From an uncultured Blautia sp. (GTDB lineage: Bacteria > Bacillota > Clostridia > Lachnospirales > Lachnospiraceae): a stretch of 10,049 bases of DNA. Of this stretch, positions 1-8,074 are shown piece after piece. The DNA is taken from the NCBI GenBank assembly GCA_900765525.1, contig CAAFRY010000147.1:1-10049 (forward strand), given 5' to 3'. Under the pieces are notes generated by a model. That model was not told where the DNA came from. It made no database searches and saw only the letters and a program-made list of their open reading frames with translations. The translations under genes and the position numbers were made by a program. The stretch's first letter is position 1; each line of letters starts with the position of its first letter.

Positions 1-1
1 A

Positions 2-1546
<1,545 letters not shown>

Positions 1547-1558
1547 AGAGGAGAGAAT

Positions 1559-3067
1559 ATGGTAACAAGCTTAGTAATCAACCCAAATAATAAAAAGAGT
1601 AAAATCCATAAGGAGATTTACGGCCATTTTTCTGAGCATCTTGGAAGATGTATTTATGAAGGACTTTATGTAGGTGAGGATTCCCCCATTCCTAATGTAA
1701 ACGGAATGCGTACTGATGTAGTAGAAGCTTTAAAAGAAATGAAGATTCCGGTTCTGCGCTGGCCCGGCGGCTGTTTTGCAGATGAGTACCACTGGATGGA
1801 TGGAGTAGGACCTAAGGAAAAGAGAAAAAAGATTATCAACACTCATTGGGGCGGCGTTGTAGAGGACAACAGCTTTGGTACTCATGAGTTCTTCGAGCTG
1901 TGCCGTCAGCTTGGCTGCGAGGCTTATGTAAATGGAAATCTGGGCAGCGGTACAGTAAGAGAGATGTCTGAGTGGGTAGAGTATATGACCTTTGAAGGGG
2001 TTTCTCCTATGGCGGACATGAGAAAAGAAAACGGAAGTGAGGAGTCCTGGGATGTGGCATTCTTCGGAGTTGGCAATGAGAACTGGGGATGCGGCGGAAA
2101 TATGACTCCCGAACATTATGCCAATGAATACCGCAGATACCAGACCTATGTGAGAGACTACAAGAAAGATAAGAAGATTTATAAGATTGCCTGCGGACCT
2201 AATGTAGATGATTATGACTGGACAGAGGGAGTTATGTCAACTTGCTTCCGCCACTGTGAGCCAAAATTCCATGGCTTTATGGACGGTCTTTCTCTTCATT
2301 ATTATGTTCATCCAGAAGGATGGGAAATTAAGGGAAGCGCAACAGAATTTGACGATACTGTTTGGTATAAAACCATGCATAAGGCTCTGTACATGGACGA
2401 GCTGATTAAGCGTCACGGAGCTATCATGGATAAATATGACCCTGATAAGCATGTTGGGCTGATTGTGGATGAGTGGGGAACCTGGTTCACCGTAGAGCCT
2501 GGCACAAATCCAGGATTCCTGTACCAGCAGAATACCATGAGAGACGCTCTGGTGGCCGGAATTACGCTGAATATTTTCAATAAAAACAGCCAGCGTGTGC
2601 GTATGGCTAATATTGCTCAGCTTGTAAACGTACTTCAGGCAGTAATCCTTACTGAAGGAGAGAAAATGCTGAAAACGCCTACCTATCATGTATTTAACAT
2701 GTATAAGTATCATCAGGATGCAACACTGGTAGACAGCCATATTGAGAAAAAGAACGTGGGAACAGAAGAATACCAGGTTCCTAACCTCAGTGAATCCGTA
2801 TCTGTGGATGAGGACGGAGTTCTTCACATCACCATTACCAACCTGTCTCTGGATGAAAGCTATGACATTGATACTACAGTACTGCACAAAAAAGTTACTT
2901 CCGTAACAGGTGAGCTGCTTACCGACGAAATGCATGCTATGAATACCTTTGAGGAGCCGGAGCGTGTTCAGGTAAAAGAATTTAAAGATGTTAAGATTAC
3001 AGACAAAGGACTGAGCTTCACCATCCCGGCCTGCAGCGTACTGCACCTGGCTGTGAAGGAGGACTAA
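1559..3067 (+). CDS. GH51 alpha-L-arabinofuranosidase (second, divergent copy)
   Basis: A second GH51 arabinofuranosidase of 502 residues, clearly divergent from its upstream neighbour. It has [19 protein letters not shown] (21-39), [13 protein letters not shown] (67-79), the acid/base E174 in [11 protein letters not shown] and the nucleophile E305 in IVDEWGTWF. The nucleophile lies 12 residues further along than in the first copy, and the insert after the N-terminal signature ([10 protein letters not shown]) also differs. This looks like a different GH51 subgroup rather than a recent duplication. No signal peptide is seen, so it is cytoplasmic. AGAGGAG just before the ATG is the ribosome binding site, 12 bases after the previous stop. 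The pair probably divides labour between substitution types on arabinoxylan or arabinan fragments; that is inference. A long antisense open frame covers its 3' half but is a coding shadow. Confidence 0.95.
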   Translation: MVTSLVINPNNKKSKIHKEIYGHFSEHLGRCIYEGLYVGEDSPIPNVNGMRTDVVEALKEMKIPVLRWPGGCFADEYHWMDGVGPKEKRKKIINTHWGGVVEDNSFGTHEFFELCRQLGCEAYVNGNLGSGTVREMSEWVEYMTFEGVSPMADMRKENGSEESWDVAFFGVGNENWGCGGNMTPEHYANEYRRYQTYVRDYKKDKKIYKIACGPNVDDYDWTEGVMSTCFRHCEPKFHGFMDGLSLHYYVHPEGWEIKGSATEFDDTVWYKTMHKALYMDELIKRHGAIMDKYDPDKHVGLIVDEWGTWFTVEPGTNPGFLYQQNTMRDALVAGITLNIFNKNSQRVRMANIAQLVNVLQAVILTEGEKMLKTPTYHVFNMYKYHQDATLVDSHIEKKNVGTEEYQVPNLSESVSVDEDGVLHITITNLSLDESYDIDTTVLHKKVTSVTGELLTDEMHAMNTFEEPERVQVKEFKDVKITDKGLSFTIPACSVLHLAVKED

Positions 3068-3342
3068 TGAGCAAGAGCATGGAGGAATATCCTCAGCGCT
3101 TTTGCAGGAAATGTTTGCTGGAGGATATTGCGGAGGAAGATTTTCTGCGGAATATGCACCAGTATATAGATGGCCTGGATGAAGACATAAAGACAGAAGA
3201 GGCCCAGTACAGACAGCGGCTGCTCCTCTGCCGTCAATGCAGTAAGCTGATGAACGGCCTGTGCCGTGTCTGCGGCTGCTTTGTGGAGTATCGGGCAGCA
3301 GTGAAAAAGAATCACTGTCCGGGACCGGAGAAGCTGTGGTAG
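3067..3342 (+). CDS. Small Cys-rich putative zinc-binding protein (DUF6171-like)
   Basis: A 91-residue protein of unknown function with eight cysteines: C13-x2-C16 near the N terminus, then C55-x2-C58, C66-x2-C69-x-C71 and C84. The middle (about 20-50) is acidic and probably helical. The knuckle spacing suggests one or two structural zinc sites. It resembles the small proteins annotated as DUF6171 in Clostridia; that name is from memory and was not checked by search. Its ATG shares one base with the TAA of the preceding arabinofuranosidase (TAATG), and AAGGAGG at 3056-3062 lies inside that gene, so translation is probably coupled. An in-frame ATG at 3079 would sit too far from the ribosome binding site. 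No membrane segment or signal peptide. The context gives no clear link to sugar metabolism, so it may simply be a hitchhiker at the operon end. Confidence 0.8.
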   Translation: MSKSMEEYPQRFCRKCLLEDIAEEDFLRNMHQYIDGLDEDIKTEEAQYRQRLLLCRQCSKLMNGLCRVCGCFVEYRAAVKKNHCPGPEKLW

Positions 3343-3384
3343 AGAAAGGTTTACATAAAAAATATATAAGGTGTATGTTTGGAG

Positions 3385-3428
3385 TCCCGATTCCTGAGAG
3401 GCTGAAGCTTTGAAGGAGTCGGGATTTT
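3385..3428 (+). terminator. Intrinsic terminator of the arabinofuranosidase operon
   Basis: An 11-bp stem (TCCCGATTCCT at 3385-3395 with AGGAGTCGGGA at 3414-3424, one G-U pair) closes an 18-base loop and is followed by TTTTC. It stands about 40 bases after the stop of the small Cys-rich gene and before the cysK promoter. The short T tract makes its efficiency uncertain. Confidence 0.75.
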
Positions 3429-3594
3429 CATTTCATGAGAAATTTAATAACTTCCTGTGAAATAAAACTTCCTGCCTGGGGAGGTGTACAAACCTACGGT
3501 AAATTTTTAGAAAAACCCATTGCTTTTGCAGAGAAAAAGAAACATAATTAAGATATTATCCGAGAGGCCATTGGTTACTGCCGGAAAAAATCGG
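3429..3594. other. Gene-free spacer before the cysK promoter
   Basis: This AT-rich stretch belongs to the 375-base gap between the small Cys-rich gene and cysK. It holds no convincing gene. The only small-scale structure seen is a 9-base direct repeat, AACTTCCTG, at 3449-3457 and 3467-3475, spaced 18 bases start to start. I see no T-box or SAM riboswitch core. An open frame from 3520 runs into cysK, but it lacks a ribosome binding site and contains the cysK promoter, so it is not coding. Confidence 0.6.
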
Positions 3595-3623
3595 TTGACA
3601 AAAACTTTATGCTGGGATAAGAT
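3595..3623 (+). promoter_or_regulatory. Sigma-A type promoter of cysK
   Basis: A perfect -35 TTGACA (3595-3600), a 17-base spacer and a -10 TAAGAT (3618-3623) predict a start near 3630 and a leader of about 90 bases. The leader includes AGGAATAATAGGAAATA at 3642-3658 and an 8-bp inverted repeat at 3662-3678. This is the best match to consensus in the window and indicates a strong promoter that is probably held by a repressor. Confidence 0.85.
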
Positions 3624-3661
3624 ACAACATATAATTCATACAGGAATAATAGGAAATAAAA

Positions 3662-3678
3662 ATAAGGGCAGCCCTTAT
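3662..3678. promoter_or_regulatory. Perfect 8-bp inverted repeat in the cysK leader
   Basis: ATAAGGGC and GCCCTTAT flank a single A, about 35 bases after the predicted transcription start and 40 before the cysK ATG. With a one-base centre it is a poor RNA hairpin unless the inner pairs open, so a dimeric repressor or activator operator is equally plausible. Nothing in the sequence says which protein would bind. Confidence 0.4.
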
Positions 3679-3717
3679 AAATTTCCGGCAGCAGTTTGTT
3701 TAAAGGAGGACGAGGAT

Positions 3718-4650
3718 ATGGCGAATGTGTTTAAAAGTACATGGGATTTAATCGGAAATACCCCTTTGGTTGAAGTGGGGAACATAGAAGCAGCAGAGAA
3801 TCTGAAAGCCAGGGTGCTGGTGAAACTAGAATATCTGAACCCGGCCGGCAGCGTGAAAGACAGAGCTGCAAAGTATATGTTGGCGGATGCCGAGGAAAAG
3901 GGCCTTCTGAAACCAGGGGCCACTATTATAGAACCTACCTCCGGCAATACGGGAATCGGACTTGCAGCCATTGCGGCAGCCAGAGGATATAAAATGATTT
4001 TGACCATGCCGGAAACCATGAGCGTGGAAAGAAGAAATATTCTGAAGGCCTACGGTGCCCAGGTAGTGCTGACAGAAGGGGCCAGGGGCATGGCAGGAGC
4101 TATTGAGAAGGCGAAAGAACTGGCAGAAGAAATAGAAGGCAGCTTTATTCCCGGCCAGTTTGATAATGAGGCTAATGCCAAGGCACACCGGGAAACTACA
4201 GGACCGGAAATCTGGAGAGATACAGATGGAAAGGTGGATATTTTCGTGGCAAGTGTGGGAACAGGAGGAACCATTACCGGAACAGGAGAATATCTGAAAG
4301 CCCAGAATGAGAACATTCAGGTGGTAGCAGTGGAACCGGCTGCATCCCCCATGCTTTCCAAAGGGCAGGCCGGTCCTCATAAGATTCAGGGAATCGGTGC
4401 AGGATTTGTCCCTTCTATTTTAAATACCAAGGTATATGATGAGGTTGTTGCCGTAGAGGATGAGGAAGCTTTTGAAGCATCCAGACGCCTTACAAGGGAG
4501 GAGGGTATTCTTACAGGAATTTCTTCCGGTGCTGCCCTTCATGCTGCCATAGAATTGGCTAAGCGTGAGGAAAATGCAGGAAAGACCATAGTTGTTCTGC
4601 TGCCGGACAGCGGAGACCGTTATTATTCCACACCATTGTTTATAAACTAA
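3718..4650 (+). CDS. cysK: Cysteine synthase A (O-acetylserine sulfhydrylase)
   Basis: A PLP-dependent enzyme of 310 residues that makes L-cysteine and acetate from O-acetyl-L-serine and sulfide in the cytoplasm. The cofactor lysine is K47 in NPAGSVKDRAA, the substrate/PLP loop is TSGNTG (74-79), and the phosphate-binding glycine loop is in VGTGGTITGTGEYL. GAGFVP and the C-terminal PDSGDRYYSTPLF are also typical of CysK. The start at 3718 is chosen because AAGGAGGA lies 7 bases upstream and MANVFKSTWDLIGNTPLVEV is the normal N terminus; an in-frame extension to 3520 would run across the promoter. A LysR-type regulator begins 15 bases after the stop, so the two are cotranscribed. In Bacillus, CysK also acts as a sensor by binding the Rrf2 regulator CymR. 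The Rrf2 gene nearby makes this worth considering here, but that is inference. Confidence 0.96.
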   Translation: MANVFKSTWDLIGNTPLVEVGNIEAAENLKARVLVKLEYLNPAGSVKDRAAKYMLADAEEKGLLKPGATIIEPTSGNTGIGLAAIAAARGYKMILTMPETMSVERRNILKAYGAQVVLTEGARGMAGAIEKAKELAEEIEGSFIPGQFDNEANAKAHRETTGPEIWRDTDGKVDIFVASVGTGGTITGTGEYLKAQNENIQVVAVEPAASPMLSKGQAGPHKIQGIGAGFVPSILNTKVYDEVVAVEDEEAFEASRRLTREEGILTGISSGAALHAAIELAKREENAGKTIVVLLPDSGDRYYSTPLFIN

Positions 4651-4665
4651 GAGGTTACCGAGCTT

Positions 4666-5574
4666 ATGACTCTCGTACAGTTGAAGTACATCACAGTGAT
4701 TGCCGATATGGGGTCTATCAACGAGGCTGCCAAAGCCTTGTTTTTGGCCCAGCCCAGCCTTTCGGCGGCAGTCAGGGACTTAGAAAAAGAGCTGGGAATG
4801 GAAATTTTCAGGAGAGGCAGCAGAGGCGTCAGCCTTACGCCGGAAGGTGAAGAATTTTTAGGCTATGCCCGGCAGGTAATAGACCAGTATGATTTAATAG
4901 AAAGCCGTTTTGTCAAAAGAACAGGCACAAAGGAGAAATTCGGCGTTTCCGCCCAGCATTATTCTTTTGCCGTGAAAGCATTTGTAGAGCTGGTGAAGAA
5001 ATATGGCATGGATGCCTACGAATTTGCCATTTATGAGACCAGAACCAGTGAGGTTCTTTCTGATGTGCGCCGCTTTAAAAGCGAACTGGGGATTTTGTAT
5101 GAAAATGACTTTAACCGCCAGGTGCTAGGAAAGCTTATCAGAGAAAATAATCTGGAATTTTATCCTCTGTTTCTCTGCAAAATTTATGTGTATTTAAGCA
5201 GAAATCATCCTTTGGCTCACAGGGAGAAAATTCGTTTGGAGGAACTGAGAGACTATCCCTGCCTGATGTTTGACCAGGGAGCGAATGCGTCTTTTTATCT
5301 GGCAGAGGAAATGCTCAGTACCTTTGATTATAAAAGGGTTATCCGTGCCAATGACAGGGCGACTATGCTGAACCTGATGGTGGGGCTTAACGGCTATACC
5401 CTGTGTTCCGGAATTATTTCCCAGGAATTGAACGGAAGCCAGTATAAGGCGGTGCCTTTAGACAGCCAGGAAGAAATGATTATCGGCTATGTGAAGCGCA
5501 AGGGCATGAATCTTACTCCTTTAGGGGAGAAATATATAGAAGAGATGAAAAAAATAATGGACAGTCAGTTATAG
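4666..5574 (+). CDS. LysR-family transcriptional regulator
   Basis: A 302-residue LysR-type regulator. The N-terminal winged helix-turn-helix (about 1-60) is clear: LKYITVIADMGSINEAAKAL, then QPSLSAAVRDLEKELGMEIF and the wing RGVSLTPEGEEFL. A linker helix and a periplasmic-binding-protein-like effector domain (about 90-295) follow. It starts 15 bases after cysK. Its ribosome binding site is poor (GAGG at 4651-4654, 11 bases from ATG), which would keep expression low relative to cysK. It probably responds to a cysteine precursor such as O-acetylserine and acts on cysK, metY or sulfur uptake genes, as other cysteine-linked LysR proteins do. That role is inferred from context; no effector-specific motif can be read. 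Its stop codon lies inside the terminator stem that ends the operon. Confidence 0.92.
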   Translation: MTLVQLKYITVIADMGSINEAAKALFLAQPSLSAAVRDLEKELGMEIFRRGSRGVSLTPEGEEFLGYARQVIDQYDLIESRFVKRTGTKEKFGVSAQHYSFAVKAFVELVKKYGMDAYEFAIYETRTSEVLSDVRRFKSELGILYENDFNRQVLGKLIRENNLEFYPLFLCKIYVYLSRNHPLAHREKIRLEELRDYPCLMFDQGANASFYLAEEMLSTFDYKRVIRANDRATMLNLMVGLNGYTLCSGIISQELNGSQYKAVPLDSQEEMIIGYVKRKGMNLTPLGEKYIEEMKKIMDSQL

Positions 5575-5603
5575 GAGATTCCTATAGCTGGCTGTTTCTT
5601 TTT
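5561..5603 (+). terminator. Terminator of the cysK-lysR operon
   Basis: A 15-bp stem (5561-5575 with 5581-5595, two G-U pairs) closes a 5-base AGATT loop and is followed by the T-rich tract TTTCTTTTTC. The 5' arm contains the last codons and stop of the LysR gene, so terminator and coding sequence overlap. Confidence 0.85.
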
Positions 5604-5608
5604 CATAT

Positions 5609-5637
5609 TAGACAGGAAAAAAGTTTCTGGATATAAT
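5609..5637 (+). promoter_or_regulatory. Sigma-A type promoter of metY
   Basis: A -35 TAGACA (5609-5614, one mismatch), a 17-base spacer and a perfect -10 TATAAT (5632-5637). The start should fall near 5644. AGGAATA at 5654-5660 follows at nearly the same distance from the -10 as in the cysK leader, a candidate shared operator. No SAM riboswitch or T-box core is seen in the short leader. Confidence 0.85.
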
Positions 5638-5687
5638 AACCTTGTAAATTGATAGGAATACTGAATATTAAATAAGGAGGGCATACC

Positions 5688-7013
5688 ATGGAGCATATTA
5701 GAGAAATAGAAGAAAAAAGAAAGAGGAAAGCGGGAAGGAAATTTCGATTTGAGACCATGCAGCTTCATGTGGGACAGGAGCAGTCGGATTTAGCCACTGG
5801 GGCCAGGGCGGTTCCTATATACCAGACCACTTCCTATGTGTTTCGGGATTGCCGGGAGGCTGCGGCCAGATTTGACCTTTCAGAAGAAGGAAATATATAT
5901 GGAAGGCTGACCAACCCTACCCAGGAAGTTTTTGAAAAACGAATGGCAGCACTGGAGGGAGGCTGTGCAGCTTTGGCTGTGGCTTCCGGAGCAGCGGCTA
6001 TTACCTATGCCTTTCAGAATCTGGCCCAGGCGGGAGAACATATTTTGGCGGCAAAGAATATATATGGAGGCACTTATAATCTTCTGGCCCACACTCTGCC
6101 TCAGTATGGAATCCAAACTACTTTCGCCGATATTTTTGACTTGCAGCAGGTGGAGGCAGCTATAAAGGAAAACACAAAGGCCATTTTTGCAGAAACTTTG
6201 GGAAATCCCAATTCTCAGGTGGCGGATATAGAAGCCTTGGCAGCTATTGCTCATAAACATAAAATTCCCCTCGTAGTAGATAATACTTTTGGAACCCCAT
6301 ATTTGATACAGCCCATTTCACATGGGGCAGATATTGTAGTTCACTCTGCTACCAAATTTATCGGTGGCCATGGAACAACATTAGGCGGCGTTATTGTAGA
6401 CAGCGGCAGATTTGACTGGGATGCTTCAGGAAAATTTCCGTCTCTTACTCTTCCCAATCCCAGTTATCACGGCGTCAGCTTTACAAAGGCAGCGGGACCT
6501 GCAGCTTTTGTGACAAAAATAAGGGCTACACTTCTGCGGGATACAGGAGCGGCTATTTCCCCCTTCCATGCCTTCCAGCTGCTGCAGGGTCTGGAGACAT
6601 TGTCTCTTCGGGTGGAGCGTCATGTGGAGAATGCCTTAAAGGTTGTGGATTATCTGAAAAATCATCCTCAAGTGGAAGCAGTACACCATCCGGCAGTATC
6701 CACGGAGCCGGGACAACAGGAATTATACGCAAAATATTTTCCAAAAGGAGGCGGTTCGATTTTCACCTTTGAAATCAAAGGAGACGAAAAAAGAGCCAGA
6801 GACTTTATCGACAGCCTGGAACTCTTTTCTTTGCTGGCTAATGTGGCGGATGCCAAATCTCTGGTCATCCATCCGGCTACCACTACCCACAGTCAATGTA
6901 CGGCTCAGGAGCTTCAGGAACAGGGCATTAAGCCCAATACCATCCGTTTGTCCATCGGACTGGAAAATATAGAAGACATTCTGGAAGATTTAGAAGGGGG
7001 ATTCTCGTCTTGA
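5688..7013 (+). CDS. metY: O-acetylhomoserine sulfhydrylase (Cys/Met metabolism PLP enzyme)
   Basis: A 441-residue PLP enzyme of the Cys/Met metabolism family. The best match is O-acetyl-L-homoserine aminocarboxypropyltransferase, which joins sulfide (or methanethiol) to O-acetylhomoserine to give homocysteine. Seen in the sequence: YQTTSYVFRD, the aspartate D198 in VVDNTFGTPYL, and the PLP lysine K223 in HSATKFIGGHGTTLGGVIVDSG. The GHGT form after the lysine and the length favour MetY over cystathionine gamma-synthase or lyase. The start at 5688 has AAGGAGG 7 bases upstream. It adds a charged leader (EIEEKRKRKAGRKFR) before the usual FETMQLHVGQ, longer than many homologues, so an internal start at the later Met is possible, though no ribosome binding site supports it. 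It gives direct sulfhydrylation of homoserine next to cysK for serine. Confidence 0.9.
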   Translation: MEHIREIEEKRKRKAGRKFRFETMQLHVGQEQSDLATGARAVPIYQTTSYVFRDCREAAARFDLSEEGNIYGRLTNPTQEVFEKRMAALEGGCAALAVASGAAAITYAFQNLAQAGEHILAAKNIYGGTYNLLAHTLPQYGIQTTFADIFDLQQVEAAIKENTKAIFAETLGNPNSQVADIEALAAIAHKHKIPLVVDNTFGTPYLIQPISHGADIVVHSATKFIGGHGTTLGGVIVDSGRFDWDASGKFPSLTLPNPSYHGVSFTKAAGPAAFVTKIRATLLRDTGAAISPFHAFQLLQGLETLSLRVERHVENALKVVDYLKNHPQVEAVHHPAVSTEPGQQELYAKYFPKGGGSIFTFEIKGDEKRARDFIDSLELFSLLANVADAKSLVIHPATTTHSQCTAQELQEQGIKPNTIRLSIGLENIEDILEDLEGGFSS

Positions 7014-7038
7014 AATAGGTTTCCATTGTAGGTATAAT
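7010..7038 (+). promoter_or_regulatory. Promoter of the Rrf2 regulator gene
   Basis: TTGAAA (7010-7015), a 17-base spacer and a perfect TATAAT (7033-7038). The -35 overlaps the metY stop codon (TGA at 7011-7013), so the regulator can be expressed apart from metY. No terminator stands between metY and this gene, so read-through may add to it. The spacer contains AATAGGTTTCCATT, an imperfect palindrome that could serve autoregulation. Confidence 0.8.
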
Positions 7039-7060
7039 CATAAGGAACGGAGGTATTCAA

Positions 7061-7480
7061 ATGAAAATATCTACAAAAGGAAGATATGCCCTGAGATTGA
7101 TGTTAGACTTGGCTTCCAACCATTCGGGAAATCCCATTCGTCTCAAGGATGTGGCCCGCAGACAGGAAATTTCGGAGAAATATCTGGAACAGATTATTTC
7201 TATATTAAATAAGGCAGGATATGTGCGAAGCGTCAGAGGACCTCAGGGAGGCTATGTGCTGCAGAGAGAGCCCCAGGACTATACGGTGGGAATGATTCTC
7301 AGACTGACAGAAGGCAGACTTGCCCCGGTGGAGTGTGTTGCTGAAACAGGACTTTGTCCAAGAGAGAAGGGCTGTGCCTCCAGAATACTTTGGGGAAAGC
7401 TAAATCAGGCTATAAACGGTGTGGTGGACCAGGTGACTCTGGCGGACCTGCTGGAATGGGAAGAAAAAGAAATAACTTGA
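7061..7480 (+). CDS. Rrf2-family regulator with IscR-like cysteines (CymR/IscR type)
   Basis: A 139-residue Rrf2-family winged helix-turn-helix repressor or activator. It opens with MKISTKGRYALRLMLDLA and has the recognition region IRLKDVARRQEISEKYLEQI (26-45) and the wing VRSVRGPQGGY. Three cysteines, C92, C99 and C105, sit almost exactly where E. coli IscR has its [2Fe-2S] ligands (92, 98, 104), so it may bind an Fe-S cluster. Bacillus CymR, the cysteine-metabolism repressor of this family, lacks them as I recall. No iscS or iscU follows; instead it lies just after metY and near cysK. Its targets are therefore probably sulfur genes, sensed through a cluster, through cysteine-pool redox or through CysK. 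GGAGG is about 8 bases before the ATG. The name cymR or iscR cannot be decided from sequence. Confidence 0.9.
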   Translation: MKISTKGRYALRLMLDLASNHSGNPIRLKDVARRQEISEKYLEQIISILNKAGYVRSVRGPQGGYVLQREPQDYTVGMILRLTEGRLAPVECVAETGLCPREKGCASRILWGKLNQAINGVVDQVTLADLLEWEEKEIT

Positions 7481-7505
7481 CAAAGACCTGCTTCTGTGGT
7501 ACGCT
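7477..7505 (+). promoter_or_regulatory. Candidate promoter of the rpmG-secE-nusG-rplK-rplA operon
   Basis: A perfect -35 TTGACA (7477-7482), a 17-base spacer and TACGCT (7500-7505) preceded by TGG, which makes an extended -10. The -35 overlaps the stop codon of the Rrf2 gene, and the element lies within the 5' arm and loop of the terminator of that gene. The start would be near 7512, giving a leader of about 170 bases before rpmG. The -10 hexamer itself is weak (3 of 6). Confidence 0.5.
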
Positions 7506-7538
7506 GGAACGGCGACAGTGGAAGTGGGTCTTTTTTTT
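7483..7538 (+). terminator. Terminator of the Rrf2 regulator gene
   Basis: AAGACCTGCTTC (7483-7494) pairs with GAAGTGGGTCTT (7521-7532) with two G-U pairs, and the stem may extend a few more wobble pairs. Eight T residues follow at 7531-7538, the first two of them also inside the stem. It begins 3 bases after the stop codon. Transcripts starting at the overlapping promoter near 7512 would lack the 5' arm and escape it. Confidence 0.8.
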
Positions 7539-7682
7539 GTGCCTAATTTTACAGCTCATGCTGGGGCAGGCAACTGCCGGGAGAACCACGAAGAAGAGGT
7601 CTTTGTTGCGGTAACAAGACGTTGCATAACGGCAGCACTGTGAAGCTGCCGGCGATAAATGACACATGGAGGTGGAGAAGTC
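7539..7682 (+). promoter_or_regulatory. Structured leader of rpmG (three hairpins)
   Basis: Three consecutive hairpins precede the rpmG ribosome binding site. They are GGCAG-GCAA-CTGCC at 7565-7578 with a GNRA loop, a bulged 8-bp stem at 7599-7620, and a 7-bp CGGCAGC/GCTGCCG stem with an 8-base loop at 7630-7651. None has a T tract, so they are not intrinsic terminators. It matches no tRNA, T-box or riboswitch that I recognise. Whether it regulates or only stabilises the mRNA is unknown. Confidence 0.45.
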
Positions 7683-7832
7683 GTGCGCGTAAGAATTACA
7701 TTGGCATGTACGGAATGCAAACAGCGTAATTACAACACAACAAAAGAGAAAAAGAATCATCCGGAGCGTATGGAGACGAAGAAGTATTGTAAGTTCTGCA
7801 GAACTCATACATTACACAAAGAAACCAAGTAA
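7683..7832 (+). CDS. rpmG: 50S ribosomal protein L33
   Basis: A 49-residue ribosomal protein L33 of the large subunit. It begins with a GTG codon and reads (M)[35 protein letters not shown] and so on, ending in HKETK. Four cysteines in two CxxC pairs (C9/C12 and C36/C39) mark the zinc-binding C+ form rather than the cysteine-free form made in zinc starvation. The start is set by the conserved N terminus, GGAGG at 7668-7672 and GGAG at 7674-7677; no ATG lies in a better position. It is the first gene of the operon and is followed by secE after 22 bases, the usual order in Firmicutes. It is easy to miss because of its length and GTG start. Confidence 0.96.
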   Translation: MRVRITLACTECKQRNYNTTKEKKNHPERMETKKYCKFCRTHTLHKETK

Positions 7833-7854
7833 TCAGGTTTAAGAGGGTGAATTT

Positions 7855-8058
7855 ATGGATGCAGAAAAAAAACGGAAAGCTCCAAAAGCCAGTTGGACAA
7901 AAGGACTTCAGGCTGAGTTCAAGAAAGTAATCTGGCCTGACAAGCAGACTCTGGTAAAACAGACCGTTGCAGTGGTTTTGATTACGGCTATTTTAGGCGT
8001 GATTATCTCTGTCATTGACAGCGGAGTGCTGCAGCTGCTTAACTTAATTATTAAGTAA
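7855..8058 (+). CDS. secE: Preprotein translocase subunit SecE
   Basis: A 67-residue SecE, the small subunit that clamps SecY in the SecYEG protein-conducting channel of the cytoplasmic membrane. The basic N-terminal part ends in the amphipathic signature FKKVIWPDKQTL (22-33). A single membrane segment follows (about 36-56), with a short tail outside the cytoplasm. This is the one-helix short form normal in Gram-positive bacteria. GAGGGTG a few bases before the ATG serves as ribosome binding site. nusG begins 16 bases after the stop, the nearly universal secE-nusG pairing. Confidence 0.96.
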   Translation: MDAEKKRKAPKASWTKGLQAEFKKVIWPDKQTLVKQTVAVVLITAILGVIISVIDSGVLQLLNLIIK

Positions 8059-8074
8059 GGACAAGGTGATTAGA

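Noticed and set aside
2237..3046. A long antisense open frame (269 codons) across the second arabinofuranosidase gene
   Set aside because: It lies opposite a complete GH51 gene with intact catalytic motifs, shows no recognisable domain, and has low-complexity composition typical of a shadow frame.
3520..3717. In-frame N-terminal extension of cysK
   Set aside because: It starts at TTG without a ribosome binding site, crosses the TTGACA/TAAGAT promoter, and CysK normally begins at the MANVFKSTWDLIGNTP segment.
5638..5687. SAM riboswitch or T-box before metY
   Set aside because: The leader is only about 45 bases long and lacks the conserved cores and any antiterminator.
7562..7590. A third L1-type site in the rpmG leader
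   Set aside because: The fold is loosely similar (TGG opposite CCA around a hairpin), but the key strands GTGGGAG and TACCAC are not present, so it is not called.
7354..7614. An open frame running from the Rrf2 gene into the rpmG leader
   Set aside because: It overlaps the Rrf2 gene out of frame and translates the terminator and T tract; no family resemblance.
7540..7682. A tRNA gene (often Trp) before rpmG-secE
   Set aside because: I found no acceptor stem, TTC-containing T loop or CCA end that fits a cloverleaf.
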